Shown here: piece by piece, positions 61,090 to 64,000 of the stretch
Layout: the number at the start of each line of letters is the position of its first letter
How positions within the stretch are numbered: the stretch's first letter is position 1
Assembly: GCA_028023455.1 (NCBI GenBank)
Contig: JAQFVV010012405.1
Coordinates: forward strand, 12,738,031 to 12,802,030
Reading direction: 5' to 3'
Origin: Epiperipatus broadwayi
Lineage: Eukaryota; Onychophora; Udeonychophora; Euonychophora; Peripatidae
Length of the DNA: 64,000 nt
Translations under genes and position numbers: made by a program
Notes under the pieces: generated by a model
Told to the model about the DNA's origin: nothing
Seen by the model: only the letters and a program-made list of their open reading frames with translations
Databases searched by the model: none

Positions 61090-61402
61090 GTTGTTAAGTA
61101 GAGATAAAAGGTGGCTGCTGGAGCATTGCATTGGATCCTAAGATCTAGGTGCAGTGCTCTCAAATCCAAGACTCCTCACTGACAAAGGCCATAAGCCAGA
61201 AACTAGTCTGGGGATATTAGATTATTATTATACAAATACTGCCTATCTGCTTTATCGATCATAATGAAATCCCATTGACAGATATCTGTACAATGAATGA
61301 GTAGGCACTAGATGGGGATTTTATGCACAAGCCTTCTGGCATTCATTGATTACTCTGGATTGCACTGAGCGGCAATATGTATAGAGAGTTTTACCTGTTT
61401 TA
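61090..61402 (+). repeat. family B repeat, single orientation
   Basis: Contains the region upstream of the ribozyme (GATCCTAAGATCTAGGTG), the ribozyme, and the downstream body to GAGAGTTTTACCTGTTTTAA. About 75 bases (about 61222-61297) are inserted between TGGGGATATTAGAT and GAATGAGTAGGCACTAGATG. Confidence 0.75.
61164..61222 (+). ncRNA. hammerhead-like motif, family B, G8 mutated
   Basis: Stem I 5' side ATCCAA-GAC-TCCTCA, then CTGACAA (61179-61185), stem II GGC-CATAA-GCC, GAAAC, TAGTC, then TGGGGA-TA-TTAGAT. Stem I pairs well (TCCTCA/TGGGGA, ATCCAA/TTAGAT with one mismatch). The core G at position 8, needed for catalysis, is A. This copy shows the family's stem I best but should be dead. 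Confidence 0.5.
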
Positions 61403-62740
61403 ATTACTGTATTATATTTTGGTTGGGTTTTTTTTTTAATAAATAGTAAAGTGTATGATTTTTATCACAATTAAATATGCTCTGCATAATATTCTATTTT
61501 TTTTATAACCTTTTTGTAAAACCTTTAGAATTATGCATAGAAAATATTTCATTGCATGGAATACTGCATATCGAATTCAGAGAGGATAATAAAGGAAAAA
61601 TAAAATTGTGTTTTCAACATAAACTGAAAAAAATTTAATAAAAAACATAATCACATATGGTGTGACAAGATAAAAAAAGAGTTGCTGACATACTGTAAAA
61701 ATTTATTTGCAATTTTTTTTAATGTAATCCGCTATGATGCTCAGAAAGAGGAAAATGACTGTTCCATAATATCTTCTGCAATCATATAATTCAAAACAGT
61801 TATATGATTAAAATTGATAAGAAAGACTTAATAAACATTATTGAGTAAACATTTACTATGGAAAGATTAATTGCTATACTGATTTATTATAGATGCCTAA
61901 AAGATTTTAGATAATACTGTTGTTGTTAGCTATAAAAGTAAAATTATAAATGCAATAATGTTGGTCTAAAGATCTACCATGTGTTCAAATATATAATTAT
62001 ACGTTGTCAGTTCATTAAACAGTGATGAAGTCTGATATTAATATATGTAAATGATACATTTGCATGTATAAAAGAAAAGTGTGTATAACCTAAAGGAAAG
62101 CTTAAATAAGTTTATTCTTTGAAATATACACTAGAGAAGAAAATAATAAGATAATGATATACTTAATTATAATTGTAAATAGACCTGATAAACACTTTGA
62201 TTGCAAGTTATGTGCAAAACTTATTGACAAAGTAAGATATGTATACTCTGTTTAATTTAGGAATGAAATATATTGAAAAAAAGTATATAAATGATGCAAT
62301 ATTGGATATTTTAATACAAGTAATTATGCAATAGAATTGTTTTGGATATAATTAGAGACAATACAGAAATTTTTAGAAAATTAATCATAATAAATGGAAT
62401 TCATACCATGCAAAAGGTAGCAGCTAAAAGATAAAAAATATTTGTTCTAAGCATTATAATGAAGTTGTCCCGGGTCAGCGGGTTCACATCATAGCTGATG
62501 CTATGACACATGAAAAAAAAAAAGTATCATCAATGTGGAATATTTAATGATAATAATCAGAATTAATAAAGAGCAAAAGATAACGTAATATATAAATCAA
62601 TAAAATATCATATGACTCTATCACATGACTCCAATCTACATATTGCCATTTTAGCAGCATAATTTTTCTTCACATCTCACTGCCACCTATTGTAAGCTTT
62701 AATAACTAAAATATGACAGATGACAGTACTTATAAAATCC
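61403..62740. other. no gene seen
   Basis: AT-rich; nothing recognised. A GC-richer word CCCGGGTCAGCGGGTTC at 62469 is isolated. Confidence 0.45.
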
Positions 62741-62744
62741 TTGT

Positions 62745-62960
62745 TCTGTGGTGTCCTCTTCAATATTCCCAGACTAGTTTCAATGGTATGGGCTGATAGC
62801 TTGATAGAATAACAGAAAGATAAATGAAGGTTGCTAGAAGAAAGGGGCATCAGATCCTAAAGATCTAGGTGGACAATTCCAAGATCCAAAGCTTCTCACT
62901 GATAAAAGCCATAAGCTTAAAACTATTCTGGGGATATTGAATAGGACAGCACATGGTAAT
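62745..62960. repeat. family B, two short opposite halves
   Basis: CAATATTCCCAGACTAGTTTCAA near 62762 reads as the downstream side on the minus strand; the plus-strand half at 62865-62945 carries GATCCTAAAGATCTAGGTG and a decayed ribozyme site CTGATAAAAGCCATAAGCTT followed by AAAACTATTCTGGGGATATT. G8 is again A. Confidence 0.6.
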
Positions 62961-63284
62961 TTATTAAGCATTAGCGTCTGTTATCTATTACTTACTAAAG
63001 CTTATAATAGGGTCGCTCAGAGATGGTGAAAGATAAATGCATGCTAATAATATATATAAAATAATTTGCCTTTATGAATCATTACATATTGAGAAATCTT
63101 GGTTTTCACTTAAAGATTTAAAATCATCAATTATTATATAAAACAGGTAAAATAAATAGAGCACAAATATATTCTGTATTTAACGTCCATCAAATAAAAT
63201 GTTATAGGAATGTTGTTCTCAACTTGGATAAGTTGGAGAAAGAAATAACAAAAAGAATAGAATAAAACAATGTTATTTTTAATA
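62961..63284. other. no gene seen
   Basis: Short AT-rich stretch, nothing recognised. Confidence 0.5.
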
Positions 63285-63745
63285 TATAGGGTATATGAGC
63301 ACAGACTTTTACACAACCCACCACTCTCCACACTATCTCATAACACTGATACACTTGAACACATATATGTTGAAAAGATAAATAATCACCAATATACGTA
63401 TTTGATTCTAAACCAGCAATCATCAGTTGGTCCAGATTACCATCTCTACACATATATGCTATAAGTGCTCAGATATATATTAAGATAGCCAATCCTCATA
63501 CTTTAATGGACAGGCTTCAATCTACTCCACACTGCAACTCTTCAACCATCCATCCAATTGAAAATCTGATGATGGAAATGCTCAAAGGCCACCCTGAGGC
63601 TGAAATTTTTGTCACACCCATGTTGACCTAAGGTCAATCTGACCTCTCATGTACAGGACATAATCCATTTAATCCATATACAAGGGATGAGCAGACATCT
63701 CCACTACGTAATAACTGAAACACACAGGCTTATTATATACCTGTG
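63285..63745 (-). repeat. family A repeat, tandem copy 1
   Basis: Full unit from GGGTATATGAGCACAGACTT to AACTGAAACACACAGGC, followed after about 20 bases by a second unit in the same orientation. The period is about 480 bases. Confidence 0.85.
63382..63440 (-). ncRNA. hammerhead-like motif, family A
   Basis: Minus strand: GGTAATC-TGGA-CCAA, CTGATGA (plus 63420-63426), TTGCTGGTTTAGAAT, CAAATACGTATA, TTGG-T-GATTATT. Stem I pairs on both sides, but GAAA has become CAAA and stem II has one mismatch. Confidence 0.5.
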
Positions 63746-63764
63746 TCTATATATGTAATATATA

Positions 63765-64000
63765 GGATATATGAGCACAGACTTTCACATAACCCACCAC
63801 TCTCCACATTATCTCATAACACTGATACACTTGAACACATATATGTTGAAAAGATAAATAATCACCCATATAGGTATTTCATGATGAACCAGCAGTCATC
63901 AGTTGGTCCAAATTAGCATCTCTACACATATATACTATAAGTGCTCAGATATATATTAAGATAGCCAATCCTCAAATTTTAATGGACAGGCTTCAATCTA
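63765..64000 (-). repeat. family A repeat, tandem copy 2, cut by window end
   Basis: Same unit as 63285-63745, starting ATATGAGCACAGACTTTCAC; runs off the right edge. Confidence 0.85.
63858..63916 (-). ncRNA. candidate hammerhead ribozyme, family A
   Basis: Minus strand: CTAATT-TGGA-CCAA, CTGATGA (plus 63896-63902), stem II CTGCTG-GTT-CATCAT with one mismatch, GAAATACCTATA, then TGGG-T-GATTAT. Core bases are complete; stem II, stem III and stem I each have a mismatch. Confidence 0.5.

Overview
The window is a gene-poor, strongly AT-rich stretch of animal genomic DNA. I see no convincing host gene and no rRNA or intact tRNA gene. Almost everything recognisable is mobile-element debris: a Ty3/Gypsy-type gag, two hAT transposons, LINE remnants of the L1/Tx1, RTE and Jockey types, a Penelope-type GIY-YIG fragment, tRNA-derived SINEs, short TA-flanked DNA transposons, long inverted repeats and simple repeats. 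All reading frames are broken. The mixture and the protein flavours suggest a lophotrochozoan, most likely a coleoid cephalopod such as an octopus; that is an inference from general knowledge, not proven by the sequence.

Layout. 1-3.1 kb: a minus-strand LTR retroelement with gag but no pol. 3.7-4.5 kb: hairpin, Penelope GIY-YIG fragment and a SINE. 5.8-8.3 kb: possible LTR-like unit. 8.4-12.2 kb: family A inverted repeat, a nearly complete ZBED5-like hAT element, and a GATA array. 15-19.3 kb: SINEs, family A and C repeats, an LTR-like unit. 19.4-22.8 kb: two copies of a 1.0-1.1 kb TA-flanked transposon. 27.5-32.1 kb: long inverted repeat, then a GTF2IRD2-like hAT element. 37.4-43 kb: palindromic repeats and RTE and Jockey-like LINE debris. 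43.4-49.4 kb: an L1/Tx1-like LINE followed by the 3' half of an RTE LINE. 50.8-53.1 kb: palindromic repeats and a SINE. 56.4-59 kb: MITE-like repeats, a 54-bp minisatellite, a 188-bp tandem duplication. 59.5-64 kb: LINE 3' end, SINE, family A and B repeats.

The most interesting signal is that four dispersed repeat families (called A, B, C and D here), often arranged head to head as long palindromes, each carry a hammerhead-ribozyme-like core: CUGANGA, a stem II hairpin, then GAAA, a very short stem III and a U-H cleavage site. In family A stem I also pairs, and differs between subfamilies in a compensating way. Some truncated copies begin at or within a few bases of the predicted cleavage site. 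Hammerhead motifs are known in Penelope-like elements and in animal retrozymes, and a Penelope-type GIY-YIG remnant is present here, so these repeats are probably the terminal parts of such elements. The coexistence of several diverged ribozyme families in one 64-kb window deserves checking.
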